Positions 1 through 8,901 of a DNA stretch of 64,000 bases are shown piece by piece. Every line of letters begins with the position of its first letter. Positions within the stretch are counted from its first letter, which is position 1. The notes under the pieces were generated by a model, which was not told the origin of the DNA, did not search any database, and worked only from the letters and a program-made list of their open reading frames with translations. The position numbers and the translations under genes are program-made. Origin of the DNA: Mesorhizobium jarvisii (GTDB taxonomy: Bacteria > Pseudomonadota > Alphaproteobacteria > Rhizobiales > Rhizobiaceae); contig NZ_QZXA01000001.1 in the NCBI RefSeq assembly GCF_003601985.1, positions 737,058-801,057 on the forward strand, read 5' to 3'.

Positions 1-88
1 CGCTGAACCCTTCCTTCGCGAGGAGGCGCGCCAGCGAGGCGCTCAAGCCGGAACCCGCACCGGCGATGATTGCGACATTGGATGTCAT
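1..88 (-). CDS. SDR-family oxidoreductase, N-terminal fragment
   Basis: Only the first 29 codons are inside the window; the gene continues past the left edge on the minus strand. The start codon at 88 is preceded by a good AAGGAGAG ribosome binding site. The N-terminus reads MTSNVAIIAGAGSGLSASLA, a Rossmann nucleotide-binding start with a GAGSGLS glycine motif close to the TGxxxGxG pattern of short-chain dehydrogenases. Substrate and length cannot be judged. Its promoter should lie in the roughly 100 bases to the right of the start. Confidence 0.6.
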   Translation of the reverse strand, partial: MTSNVAIIAGAGSGLSASLARLLAKEGFS

Positions 89-192
89 GAAACCTCTCCT
101 TCTTTCCACGGGACTGCGGTCGATGGCAGGCGAATGAGCTGTGGTGAAACTTGCCGGATCGGCGCGGCGACGGCAACGCGCAACGTGGCTAG

Positions 193-227
193 AAAAAGGC
201 CGGGCGCGAAACCGGCCCGGCCAAAAA
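193..227 (-). terminator. Rho-independent terminator of the oxygenase gene
   Basis: GGCCGGG (198-204) pairs with CCCGGCC (216-222) around an 11-base loop. On the minus strand the stem is followed by five T residues. It lies about 160 bases downstream of the minus-strand oxygenase stop codon. The stem is flanked by A and T runs on both sides, so it could work in both directions. The rest of 89-387 holds no gene that I can support. Confidence 0.7.
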
Positions 228-387
228 GAAGGTCATAACCTTCAGAGGGGAACACCGCTCGGTGAAATGGGAGGAAAACACCGAACGGATTTTTCTCTTT
301 TGAACCGATTCGCGGGTAGATACGACGAATTGTTTTCCAAAGATCGGACAGAATGGCGAAAATCCTATCCTTTGTTCGCCAGGAAGC

Positions 388-1407
388 TCAGCCAACCCGG
401 CTTTCCCCTTCGAGCAGATCCGCATAATGGCGCCGCGCGACGTCGGGATGCGAGCGCAACCGGCTTTTCAGCACATTGGTTCCGACATCGCGAAACAGCG
501 GATTGTCCGGATCGCTGGCCGGCCCCCGCGCCTGCGCCGCCAGTTCCTCGGAAAGGCCAAGCAGCGGGATCGTCGCATCGAGTCTGGCGCTGAAGAAGAA
601 CGGCACCGAAATGCGCTCGACGCCGGCGGGCGGCGTCACGACACGATGCACGGTCGCGCGCAAATAGCCGTTGGAGGCCAGTTCAAGCAATTCGCCGATG
701 TTGACGACGAGCGTGCCGGGAATGGGGTCCACATCCACCCAGCTGCCGTCATAATCGACCTGCAGCCCCCTATTGTCATCCTGGAGCAGCAGGGTCAGGA
801 AGCCACCATCCTTGTGCGCGCCGACACCCTGGTCGCCGCCGGTTGCATCACGGCCGGGGTAGCGCACGATCTTCATGCGATGGTTGGGCTCGCTGCTGTA
901 GATCGGGTCGAAGGCATCCTCGGGCTGATCGAGCGACAGGGCGAAGGCTTTCAAGAGCCGGATCGCCACGGCCGTCACCTTGCTCTGCCAGGCAAGCAGA
1001 GCCGGTTTGAGATCCGGCAGCGCCGCGGGCCACTGGTTCGGTCCCTGCAGCCGCGTCCAGGCGGGAATTCCTGGCCCTTGCGCGATTGCCTGGCGTTCAA
1101 CGCCGATGTCGAGCTGCTCGCGCCAGTCCTCCTTGCCCTTGGTCAGTTCGCCGCCGGCGCGGGTGTAGCCGCGAAACTGCGAGGACTTGAGCATCTCGAT
1201 CGCCCGCTTGTCGGCCTCCGGCAAGGCAAAGAACTGGCGCGATGCGGTGAGCACCTCTGTGATCTCCGCCCAGGAGATGCCATGTCCGGCCAGATAGAAA
1301 AAGCCAATGTCGCGCGAAGCGGAACGAAGATCCGCCAGAAATGTCCGGCGTTCCGACGCGCCTTGTTCAAGACGGCTCAGATCGAGCACAGGCACTATTC
1401 TGGGCAT
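388..1407 (-). CDS. Isopenicillin N synthase-like 2OG/Fe(II) oxygenase
   Basis: This 339-residue protein has the layout of the isopenicillin N synthase/gibberellin oxidase family of soluble non-heme iron dioxygenases. The N-terminal DIOX_N region contains DIGFFYLAGHGI. The Fe(II)-binding jelly-roll core has the HxD pair in AHKDGGFLTLL, the distal histidine in TVHRVV, and the RxS-type 2-oxoglutarate motif in ERISVPFFF. Length is normal. A strong GGAAAGGAG ribosome binding site precedes the ATG at 1407. The gene is monocistronic, with a terminator at 193-227. Members act on many small molecules, so the substrate cannot be told. A mirror ORF of equal length on the opposite strand is a codon-bias shadow. 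Confidence 0.85.
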   Translation of the reverse strand: MPRIVPVLDLSRLEQGASERRTFLADLRSASRDIGFFYLAGHGISWAEITEVLTASRQFFALPEADKRAIEMLKSSQFRGYTRAGGELTKGKEDWREQLDIGVERQAIAQGPGIPAWTRLQGPNQWPAALPDLKPALLAWQSKVTAVAIRLLKAFALSLDQPEDAFDPIYSSEPNHRMKIVRYPGRDATGGDQGVGAHKDGGFLTLLLQDDNRGLQVDYDGSWVDVDPIPGTLVVNIGELLELASNGYLRATVHRVVTPPAGVERISVPFFFSARLDATIPLLGLSEELAAQARGPASDPDNPLFRDVGTNVLKSRLRSHPDVARRHYADLLEGESRVG

Positions 1408-1997
1408 ATCAAGCTCCTTTCCCAGTGCTTTCCGGATGTTGCTTGAAATTTCCGTCCGAAAAACCCAGCCGATTGAACATGCGGCACTTTTGCGCGACCC
1501 TGGCCGCCATCATTGCGCGCTAGTCTTATCGACTTCGAATGGCCGGGAAAGGAACGATCGGCCCTTCGGCGCGGCCGTGACGAACAATTTTTCCATTCGC
1601 AGGGGCAAGCGGATGATGATCGCGATCCGAGGGAATTCAGGCGGAGTGGGAGTCGCTCTGCCTTGCGCGGCGGCTGCTTCGATATCACCGTCCCTTCAGC
1701 TGGCAAGTCCAAGGCCGTAGGGCGAAATATTGGTGGTCGCTCACGATTTGATTGGGCCACATCAATCCACCCTCTCATCGACCACTATGAAAATAAAGAT
1801 AAAATAATATCTGCATTGTAACTATGATTACGCACAAAATCACTCGACTGAACAGTCGCTGATATTGGCGACCACCTTTCAACTACCCGTTCCTGTCGAC
1901 TTGAGAGCTATTGTATCGAGGGCGACTATCCCGACCGGCGTTAATCGCTTTGGTCCCGCTCCCCTGAGGGGCCGATCGCTCAAGAGGAGATCTCGAG
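1408..1997. other. Long intergenic region upstream of the ten-gene cluster
   Basis: No convincing gene lies in these 590 bases; the short ORFs lack family features. The part from about 1780 to 1860 is clearly AT-rich against the GC-rich surroundings and is the likely promoter zone for the plus-strand cluster starting at 1998. A 9-base inverted repeat, GGTGGTCGC (1732-1740) and GCGACCACC (1868-1876), brackets the AT-rich part. It could be a pair of regulator half sites, but this is inference. A GAGGAGAT ribosome binding site ends the region. Confidence 0.5.
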
Positions 1998-3047
1998 ATG
2001 GACGGGTATGACGAATCGATGTTCGACGACCTTGCCTTTGATGAAGCGGAAGGCCCTGCCGACAGTTACGACGAATTCGACGAAATGGACGAGGGCGACG
2101 GCTTCGATGAGGCCGACGAAGGCGACGAGTTCGACGAAGGCGACGAATTCGAGGCCTCGGGCTTCGACGAGATGGACGCCGGCGACGAATTCGATGCCGG
2201 TGACGAGTTCGACGAAGGCGACGGTTTCGATGAAGGCGATGAGTCCGACGACGATGCCTGGGACCAGGCCATGAGCTACGCGCTTGCGGCTGAAGACAGC
2301 GACGAGTTCTTCCGTCGCATCGCCCGCGGCGTGCGCGGCGTCGTACGCACCGTCAGGCGTGCCGCTCCCACAATTGGACGCATTGCTCGCGCGGTGGCAC
2401 CAGTCGCCAGCCTTATTCCCGGCTACGGCACCGCGATTGGTGGCATCGCCAATGTCGTCGGCCAGTTGATGGCGGACGAAGCCTCCGAGGACGAGGCGCT
2501 TGACGCCTTCGCCGAGCTCGCGGTGCGCAATCGTGCCGCCATTCCCGTTGTGGCCGCGCTTGCGACGAGGCGAGTGCTTGGCCCGGTGGCGGTGCGCATG
2601 CCCGCGGCCGCACGCACCCAGGCGGTTCGCACCGTGCGCCGCGCCGCCACCCAGCTCGTCAATCGTGGCGGGCCGACAGCGATCCGCGCTCTGCCGCGCA
2701 TCGCCAACAGCGTCCGCCGAACGGCCGTGACGCGCCGCACCCCGGCGTCTGTCCGGCCGCTGGTCCTGGCGCGTACCGCGCGCCGTGTCGCGGCGCGCGG
2801 GCACGGCCTGCGCCGGCAGTTGACCAGGCCCTTGCCGGCTGGTCGCCAGATCGTGCGCCGCACCGCGGCGGCGGTTCGCGCCGGCATGGCCCCAGGACGC
2901 AACCTGGCGCGTATCGCCGGACGGGCCTTGGGGCGGACTGCCGGCGGATGGCCAGGCGGTTGGACTGGCGGATATGGCCCAAATCACGGGCGCCGGCGGC
3001 GTATCGTGATCCGCGGTCCGGTCAGCATCACCATCCGGCCCAATTAA
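1998..3047 (+). CDS. Acidic-repeat/arginine-rich two-part protein of unknown function
   Basis: First gene of the cluster, 349 residues, start preceded by GAGGAGAT. Residues 1-100 are extremely acidic and built from imperfect repeats of FDEGDE and DEFDEGD, visible also as repeated DNA at about 2080-2250. The rest is strongly basic: a cationic amphipathic stretch around RRIARGVRGVVRTVRR is followed by a glycine-zipper-like hydrophobic stretch (LIPGYGTAIGGIANVVG), a short acidic patch, then a long Ala/Arg-rich helical region and a Gly/Trp/Arg tail. There is no Sec signal. I recall uncharacterised bacterial proteins with the same order (acidic Phe/Glu/Asp repeats, glycine-zipper helix, arginine-rich tail), but no function. 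An acidic pro-part masking a membrane- or nucleic-acid-binding cationic part is one reading, untested. Confidence 0.75.
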   Translation: MDGYDESMFDDLAFDEAEGPADSYDEFDEMDEGDGFDEADEGDEFDEGDEFEASGFDEMDAGDEFDAGDEFDEGDGFDEGDESDDDAWDQAMSYALAAEDSDEFFRRIARGVRGVVRTVRRAAPTIGRIARAVAPVASLIPGYGTAIGGIANVVGQLMADEASEDEALDAFAELAVRNRAAIPVVAALATRRVLGPVAVRMPAAARTQAVRTVRRAATQLVNRGGPTAIRALPRIANSVRRTAVTRRTPASVRPLVLARTARRVAARGHGLRRQLTRPLPAGRQIVRRTAAAVRAGMAPGRNLARIAGRALGRTAGGWPGGWTGGYGPNHGRRRRIVIRGPVSITIRPN

Positions 3048-3079
3048 ACCCAGTCGGTGCAACAAGAAGGATCGCGGCG

Positions 3080-4372
3080 ATGCGCACGGGTTCTTCGACC
3101 AGGCGGTTCCTGGACACCAAGCTGCGGGCTTTGAAGGCTCGCGCACAACGCCTCAACCGCCTGACACCGAGGCGCATCGGACTTCGTCCCGAAGACCTGC
3201 CCTATGCGCCGTCGCGGGCCCACTTCCATGCCGCCAACAAGCGGCTGGCGACCATCGGCAACGCCATCAACCGGCATATCGCCGAGATCGAGCGCGGCTG
3301 GCCGCCCGCGACGGCCGAGGTCGCGCTCACCCAGATGGCGATGCTCGACCGCAGGATCGATCGGCTGCGCCGGACCTTCGGCATGTTCTTCGAGGTGATG
3401 TCGCAGCGCGGCTCGGGCTTCGCGCCGGCGCTCGCCGCCCATGATGCGATCGCCCTCGACTGCTACACGGTCGTCCGCGCGGCCTTGCCGGGCGTCTTCG
3501 GCGGCCCGCTGCTCAAACCGCTGACCTACATGGAACACGGCTATTCGCCTGCCACGCAGCGTCGCGGCGTCGCCCTTGCCCGCTTGCTCGGCGACAGCAA
3601 CCCGTTCCCGGTGATCCGCATTCCGTGGGATCGCGACAATCCCTGGCAGTCGGTCTTCCTGCACGAGGTCGCCCACAATCTGCAGGCCGACATGGGCCTA
3701 TGGCAGGAGAACGCGCAAGCGGTCGCCAACCGCCTGGCCTCGATGCGTTTCGACCCGTTGGTGGTGACGATCCTGCGCCGCTGGCACAAGGAAATCTTCG
3801 CCGACCTCGCCGCACTGCTGCTCGGCGGCACCGCGTCGGTCTGGGGTATGATGGAATTCCTCGCCCATCCTGGCGCGCGGGCCCTCACCTATCGCCCCGG
3901 CGGGGCGCATCCAACCGGCTGGATCCGGGTTCTGATCTTGACCGAGATGTTGCGTCGCATGGGCTTTGCCGCCGAGGCGGCGCGCGCCGAACGCGTCTGG
4001 CGTGGCCTTTACAATCCGGCGCGCGGCCACAGGCTGCCTCCGGTCCTGCTTGCTTCGGTTCCTCGCGTCGTTCCGGCGGTGGTCGACGAGATCGCCTACC
4101 AGCCGCGCCGGGGTCTTGGGCAGCACGCGCTGGCCGACGCCATCCCTTTCACGCGCGCCGACGAAGCCCGCATCCGCCGTGGCGGAATCCAGATCGCGGC
4201 GGGGCAAGTGCCCGACCTGCCGCCACGTTTTCTTGTGTCGGCCAGCCGTTTCGCGCTGGAGGCCGGCGCCGAACCGGACGCCATTGCAAAGCTTGTCATC
4301 AGAAACCTGGCCCAGCGTCAGGCAAACCGACGGCCTACTGCGCAACCGTCCCCAGCCGCACTCGTTGCATGA
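3080..4372 (+). CDS. Predicted HExxH zinc metallopeptidase
   Basis: 430 residues, second gene of the cluster, 32 bases after the first. I chose the ATG at 3080 because AAGAAGG lies nine bases upstream; a longer in-frame ORF starts inside the preceding gene. HEVAH at residues 195-199 is a zinc-binding HExxH motif, and EIFAD at 238-242 supplies the likely third ligand (Glu238) in the manner of gluzincins. A downstream HPTGWIRVLILTEML segment resembles the helix after the active site in other uncharacterised bacterial metallopeptidases. No signal peptide is visible, so it probably acts in the cytoplasm or leaves by a non-Sec route. Substrate unknown; the first gene's product is a possible target. 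Confidence 0.7.
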   Translation: MRTGSSTRRFLDTKLRALKARAQRLNRLTPRRIGLRPEDLPYAPSRAHFHAANKRLATIGNAINRHIAEIERGWPPATAEVALTQMAMLDRRIDRLRRTFGMFFEVMSQRGSGFAPALAAHDAIALDCYTVVRAALPGVFGGPLLKPLTYMEHGYSPATQRRGVALARLLGDSNPFPVIRIPWDRDNPWQSVFLHEVAHNLQADMGLWQENAQAVANRLASMRFDPLVVTILRRWHKEIFADLAALLLGGTASVWGMMEFLAHPGARALTYRPGGAHPTGWIRVLILTEMLRRMGFAAEAARAERVWRGLYNPARGHRLPPVLLASVPRVVPAVVDEIAYQPRRGLGQHALADAIPFTRADEARIRRGGIQIAAGQVPDLPPRFLVSASRFALEAGAEPDAIAKLVIRNLAQRQANRRPTAQPSPAALVA

Positions 4373-4383
4373 GGTGAGATGTC

Positions 4384-6144
4384 ATGGTCGACGTATTTAC
4401 AGCCGCCGCCAGCCCGGTCTCGAAATTTCGGTCTCCTGCCACGGTTGCCGTGGACAATCTGCTGCGCAAGACGCTTCGCGTCAGTGACCCGCGCGATCCC
4501 GACCAGATCGCCAACGCTCTCTTGAACTTCTATCCCGAGGAAGCAGACAGGGATCGACGCGAACAAGCCGGCCTGCCTTATTCGAGCGTGCCCGACTATG
4601 TGCCGCAAGCCCGCAACACGGGCCCGTCTTCCGTCGAGATGGCACAGGCGCAGGACGATCTCGAACGCGACCTGCAGACGCTTTCGACCTCCTCGCCGCT
4701 GAAGGACATCCGCATCGAGATGGTCGGCTGGGGCCGCTCGATCCGGCAGCTCGCCAATGATGGACTGGCTGCCGCCAGGCTCGCTCTCGATTCGGTCAAT
4801 CACGACCGTGCCATGTCGGCGCGTCGCCAACTCGGCGAGTATTCGCGCCTGGCGCGCTATGTCGGCACGCTCACCGACGGCAGCGCCATCCTGTTCAGGC
4901 GGTTTGCCCAGAGCTGCGATGTGCTGGCCGGGCTCATTCTTGTCGCCATCGGCGAGGGGCTGGCGTCCAACGGCATCACCCGCAGCACCTCGATCGTGCG
5001 TTCGGCCGCCGGAGAACTGCAGGCACGCCGCAACGCCGTCATCATGGCGCTGCGCAGCCTGACCGGTTCGGTCGAAAGCACGCTTGGCCAGGAAGACTGG
5101 CCGCGCGGCATCGAGGCCTACCGAAATCTGGTGCAGCAGCTGGAGGCCGGCGGCCAGGCTGATCTGCGCGCGCTGCTGGAAGAGAACGCACTGTCGCAAG
5201 CGATGGACGACCTTGTCGACCTCTCGACCGGGGCAAGCGTCGAAGGCTTGCGCGAGCTGTCGACCGCGTCGGCGATGCTGGTCCACCGCTTCCAGCGCCT
5301 GATCCAGTTCGGCCAGAGCATCCCGGTTCCGATCGACGTGCCGATCACTTCAGGCCCGCCGGAATCGCCGCCGCTGGTGGCATTCGTCTCCAGCCTGCAG
5401 CTGTTCGTCGACGCCTTCGTCTCGAAAGGCAGCTCGCGGCTGCTCTACGTGGCGCGCCCGCCGATCATCGTCTATGGCCTCTACGGCGCCGGCGGACCGG
5501 ACCAGGGTGCCATCCGCCTGATGAACCTGACCATCGCGCGCGGTTTCCTGCTCGAGCAGGTCGACTGCTTTGCCGGCTGCGGCTGCGATGACGACGACAT
5601 CTCCTGCCAGGTGCTGCTGGATTACCTGCTGTTCCTGCTCGACAGAGCGATCGACCTCTATGCGGTCGGCACGGATCCGGACGGCCTCGGCGAACAGGAA
5701 AGGCGGGCTACCGCCGTTGGCCTCGCCATCGGCGCGGCGCTGGACCTGACCGACCAGTTGAAGAATCCGGGCGTGCTTCTGTGTGAATTCAGCGACAAGC
5801 TGAAAAACAAGCTCGGTGTCATCCGTGATGAGTTGCTCGACCCATTCGGCGCTCCTGGGGCTTGGGACCCGGGCCTGAAGTCGCTGATGGTGCGTGAGCT
5901 GCGTATCGCCTACCAGGCTGAGGACCAGACGGAACGCCTGGTGCGTTCGCTGACGCCGCAATGCGACTTCAACGTCTTCAATTTCCGCAACAATCAGTCG
6001 CTGATCCGCTGGATGATCCGCGCGATCCTCCAGGATATGTTCGGCCTTGGCACCAATCTGCCGAGCCCGGTCCAGATGCCCTCGCCGATCGCCAGCTCGA
6101 TGGCGAGCATGGGTCAGAACCGTCCCGACTACTGGTCGGCCTGA
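4384..6144 (+). CDS. Large protein of unknown function, cluster gene 3
   Basis: I do not recognise this 586-residue protein. It follows the metallopeptidase by 11 bases and has a GAGGTGAG ribosome binding site. The sequence looks mostly alpha-helical with no obvious transmembrane segment or signal peptide. A compact Cys/Asp cluster near residues 395-408 (CFAGCGCDDDDISC) could bind a metal. It is followed by a leucine-rich helix. The C-terminal part ends in a Pro/Ser/Met-rich tail. Codon use and GC content match the neighbours, so there is no sign of recent transfer from a distant source. Its place in a tightly spaced series suggests a structural or scaffold partner of the other products. Confidence 0.65.
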   Translation: MVDVFTAAASPVSKFRSPATVAVDNLLRKTLRVSDPRDPDQIANALLNFYPEEADRDRREQAGLPYSSVPDYVPQARNTGPSSVEMAQAQDDLERDLQTLSTSSPLKDIRIEMVGWGRSIRQLANDGLAAARLALDSVNHDRAMSARRQLGEYSRLARYVGTLTDGSAILFRRFAQSCDVLAGLILVAIGEGLASNGITRSTSIVRSAAGELQARRNAVIMALRSLTGSVESTLGQEDWPRGIEAYRNLVQQLEAGGQADLRALLEENALSQAMDDLVDLSTGASVEGLRELSTASAMLVHRFQRLIQFGQSIPVPIDVPITSGPPESPPLVAFVSSLQLFVDAFVSKGSSRLLYVARPPIIVYGLYGAGGPDQGAIRLMNLTIARGFLLEQVDCFAGCGCDDDDISCQVLLDYLLFLLDRAIDLYAVGTDPDGLGEQERRATAVGLAIGAALDLTDQLKNPGVLLCEFSDKLKNKLGVIRDELLDPFGAPGAWDPGLKSLMVRELRIAYQAEDQTERLVRSLTPQCDFNVFNFRNNQSLIRWMIRAILQDMFGLGTNLPSPVQMPSPIASSMASMGQNRPDYWSA

Positions 6145-6167
6145 GCTGGCAGGAGAGGAGCACGACA

Positions 6168-6842
6168 ATGGCTGCGAAGATTCCGTTTCCCTACCACCCG
6201 GCCAACAAGTTCCACGCCGGGGTCAAGGCCCGCTTCGAGGTCGAGGCCGAGACACCGCAATCGATCGATCGGCTGACCGACAAGGTCGTCACCAGCGGCG
6301 ACGGGACCATGACCGCCATCGGCGACGTTGCCAGCGCAATCAGGGAGTTCCCCGATGGAAAACGGTCGAAGCAGATTTTCGACCGGCTGATAGCCGCGAT
6401 CGAAACCATCGCGACTGGACTGCCCGATGGCGACGCCATCGACAAGAAGCTCGGCGAGATCACCACGGCGATCAACAGGTTGGATGAAACGGTGCAGTCG
6501 CTTGGTCTGCGCGACAAGGACAATGTCACGGCGCTCTATGCCGCCGCTGTCGACACGTCGGGCGACATTGTCGGCCGGACGATCGCTGGGCGTTGGTTCA
6601 ACCAGGCGAAATTCGCGTCGTTGCAGGACATCGTGTCATTCCAGAAGGGCAAGCCGCAGGAGAATCGCCGCAACGAGTTCGTCAAGCGCCTGCGCGATGC
6701 CAACACGTTCAGCGGCGGCCTGCCGTCGGTCGTCACCGATAGCGAACTGGTTCGCTTCTTCGACCTCGCGCCAGCCGTGATGAACGCGATCGCCGCCAGC
6801 CAGGACGCAGCGTCCGGCGGCCAACAGCCGCCAAGTGCCTGA
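6168..6842 (+). CDS. Protein of unknown function, cluster gene 4
   Basis: 224 residues, with no family I can name. The ATG at 6168 follows a good AGGAGAGGAG ribosome binding site; in-frame sequence upstream belongs to the end of the previous gene. The middle region (about residues 40-110) looks like a helical segment with DRLIAAIETIATGL and AINRLDETVQSLGL, possibly a short coiled coil. The end is a Gln/Pro/Ser-rich tail. The stop codon lies inside the first unit of a 16-base tandem repeat that continues downstream. No signal peptide or membrane segment is seen. Confidence 0.65.
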   Translation: MAAKIPFPYHPANKFHAGVKARFEVEAETPQSIDRLTDKVVTSGDGTMTAIGDVASAIREFPDGKRSKQIFDRLIAAIETIATGLPDGDAIDKKLGEITTAINRLDETVQSLGLRDKDNVTALYAAAVDTSGDIVGRTIAGRWFNQAKFASLQDIVSFQKGKPQENRRNEFVKRLRDANTFSGGLPSVVTDSELVRFFDLAPAVMNAIAASQDAASGGQQPPSA

Positions 6843-6894
6843 GAACCCAAGTGCCTGAGATCCCAAGTGCTTGAGAAACCAAGTGCCTGAGAAC
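6831..6894 (+). repeat. Four tandem copies of a 16-bp repeat
   Basis: The unit CCAAGTGCCTGAGAAC occurs four times head to tail (6831-6846, 6847-6862, 6863-6878, 6879-6894). Copies 1 and 4 are identical, copy 2 has one change and copy 3 has two. Copy 1 encodes the last residues and stop codon of the upstream gene, so the repeat grew outward from the 3' end of that gene into the 88-base gap before the next start. Each copy carries its own TGA. Confidence 0.9.
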
Positions 6895-6930
6895 TATGAG
6901 CAGCCAATTCGAGCAAGATGAGGTCTGATT

Positions 6931-8034
6931 ATGGCTAGTGAATCCAACCAGGTCATCCAGCGGCTGTTCCAGCGCTTCTTCAGGGACGAGCTGGCGGGTT
7001 TGTCGCCGGCTGACCGCGCCGCTTTCGAGAGCGAATTCGAGGGTCGTTACGGGGAACTACTTGATCGCTCGTCCAGTGCCAAGACCACCAGTTTCGCCGA
7101 CCTGGTCGGCTTCGGCGACGGACCGATCAAGCCGTTCGATTCGCTGCAGATGCCGCTGCTGCGCAACGATTTCGACGAATCGATCATACCGCCGCAGCTT
7201 CAGGCATCGGCCGAGCTTTACTACATCTACCAGATGGACCGCATGAAGCTGTTCCAGGTTGTCGATGTGCTGCGCCGGCTGTTCCAGAACGGCCAGATCC
7301 GCATCCAGCGCGGCCCCGGCGCGCGCGGGCTCTACATCCTCGAGAAATGGCGCCCCATCCGCTACAAGCGCCGCGACCGGCTGATCGCCTATCGACGCGT
7401 CTTCAACTACGGTCGCGCCCCGGTGCCCGCCGGAGCCATCGTCAACCGCAGCTTCCACTTCCAGCTGGTCGCCTTCATGAATGCGATGTCGCAGTACTTC
7501 CAGGATCTGACCATCGGTCAGGTTATTCGCGGCAGCTCCACCATCAACGACCGGCCCTTCGCAGCGCTGGCCACGGTGCAGCGCGTCGGCACCGACCTGC
7601 GCTATCACCTCGACCGTTCGAGCTATGGCAACATCCTGGCCCTGACCCGTGAAACCGGACAGTACGTACAGCAGATCTTCGAGCTGTTCGACGCACCGGA
7701 CATCAAGAAATCCTTCGACGCCAACACCAAATGGGACGTTATCGAAGCCGTCGCCAACCGTCATCTGGGCGGCGCTACCGAGATGTCGGAGCGCGCCAAG
7801 ATGGCCGATGCGGGGCGCAGGATCCTGCAATACATCGCCGAGAACGATTTCCGCACGACGATCACGCCGGAGGAGTTCGACGCGGATGCCAAGAAGATGG
7901 GCGCGCAGGCCGACGCATGGCTGGCGGCCTACCGGCTGACACGCGAAGGGCGGCGCTTCCCCGGCCTCGACGGCGATCGTGTGCACTGGTCATATGGGCT
8001 GAACCGCAACACCGCGTCGCGAATAGCCGCCTGA
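6931..8034 (+). CDS. Protein of unknown function, cluster gene 5
   Basis: 367 residues, start at 6931 with a modest AAGATGAGG ribosome binding site. I do not recognise a family. Residues about 1-50 form a helical start with DELAGLSPADRAAFESEFEGRYG. A central basic part (WRPIRYKRRDRLIAYRRVF) is rich in aromatic and basic residues and could bind nucleic acid or an acidic partner. The C-terminal third is again helical. No signal peptide, membrane segment or catalytic motif is evident. The size and lack of similarity to the other two large unknowns suggest that it is a distinct component and not a paralog. Confidence 0.65.
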   Translation: MASESNQVIQRLFQRFFRDELAGLSPADRAAFESEFEGRYGELLDRSSSAKTTSFADLVGFGDGPIKPFDSLQMPLLRNDFDESIIPPQLQASAELYYIYQMDRMKLFQVVDVLRRLFQNGQIRIQRGPGARGLYILEKWRPIRYKRRDRLIAYRRVFNYGRAPVPAGAIVNRSFHFQLVAFMNAMSQYFQDLTIGQVIRGSSTINDRPFAALATVQRVGTDLRYHLDRSSYGNILALTRETGQYVQQIFELFDAPDIKKSFDANTKWDVIEAVANRHLGGATEMSERAKMADAGRRILQYIAENDFRTTITPEEFDADAKKMGAQADAWLAAYRLTREGRRFPGLDGDRVHWSYGLNRNTASRIAA

Positions 8035-8064
8035 ACCGTTCGCCGGGACTGAAGGGTGTCTGCG

Positions 8065-8901
8065 ATGGACCACCAACTTGCTCTTGCGGGGCGTTTCGCG
8101 GCCAAGCCGCCGAACATCGTCATCGACGCCCCGCTGGCGCTGTCGCCGATGGGGCTGCTTGTGACGGTAACGCTTTCGCAATCAGCGCGGGTGTGGCTGC
8201 CGCGCGGCTTCTACACCTTGCTCGACAACGACGAGTACTATCGGCGCCGGCCCGATCAGATGGGAGGCGGCTGGCTCGCCCCCGGCACGCGCGATGCCAT
8301 CCTCAGGGAATTGACCCTGGAGCTCGAACCGTGGCGCCGGGCGTGGCAGAACGGCCGCCTGTCATCGCGGGTGCACTGGATCGGCGACGCTCAGTATGAG
8401 AGCGCGCTGCCCGAGCGCGAGGAAACAGCCCTGTTACCGCGCTTTGAAGGCTGCTGCGCCGCGCTTGAAACACGTCTTGGCGATGCGGCCGGCACCGCCG
8501 CTCCGCTCGACGAATGCGCGCGCGACGTGATCGCGCTCTCCGCCGCGCTTCAGCCCGATAGCACCTACATTCTCACCATCGCCGGCAATGACGGCGCCAG
8601 GCCGCCATTGTGCGACTATCTCGAGCGGCTGGCATTTCCCGCCAAACGCCATCCTGGAGCAACCCCCGGATGGTCCGGCCCGGCGCTGTGGCCCGCCGCG
8701 GCTCCAATCGCCGCGAGCGGCCGCAATGCGGCGATCGTGCAGGTGGTCGCCCCGGTCATCCTGGCGCTGCCCGACGGATGGAGCGAGACCGACTGGGCGC
8801 TAGAAGATCCGGCCGACCACGATGACGGGACGCCGGACGATCCCTGGCGCAATGCCTGCGCGCTCTGGTACGATGTCGTGCCGGCGGAGGCCGCGGCATG
8901 A
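8065..8901 (+). CDS. Protein of unknown function, cluster gene 6
   Basis: 278 residues from the ATG at 8065, which has GAAGGG at good spacing; an in-frame GTG at 8056 is the alternative start. No family recognised. The N-terminal half looks beta-rich (ALSPMGLLVTVTLSQSARVWLP), the C-terminal part is rich in Trp, Pro and acidic residues. The stop overlaps the next gene's start in an ATGA, so translation of the two is probably coupled and they may act together. Confidence 0.65.
   Translation: MDHQLALAGRFAAKPPNIVIDAPLALSPMGLLVTVTLSQSARVWLPRGFYTLLDNDEYYRRRPDQMGGGWLAPGTRDAILRELTLELEPWRRAWQNGRLSSRVHWIGDAQYESALPEREETALLPRFEGCCAALETRLGDAAGTAAPLDECARDVIALSAALQPDSTYILTIAGNDGARPPLCDYLERLAFPAKRHPGATPGWSGPALWPAAAPIAASGRNAAIVQVVAPVILALPDGWSETDWALEDPADHDDGTPDDPWRNACALWYDVVPAEAAA

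Noticed and set aside
427..1446. 339-residue plus-strand frame opposite the oxygenase
   Set aside because: Exact mirror of a clear oxygenase gene; composition is that of a codon-bias shadow with no family motif.
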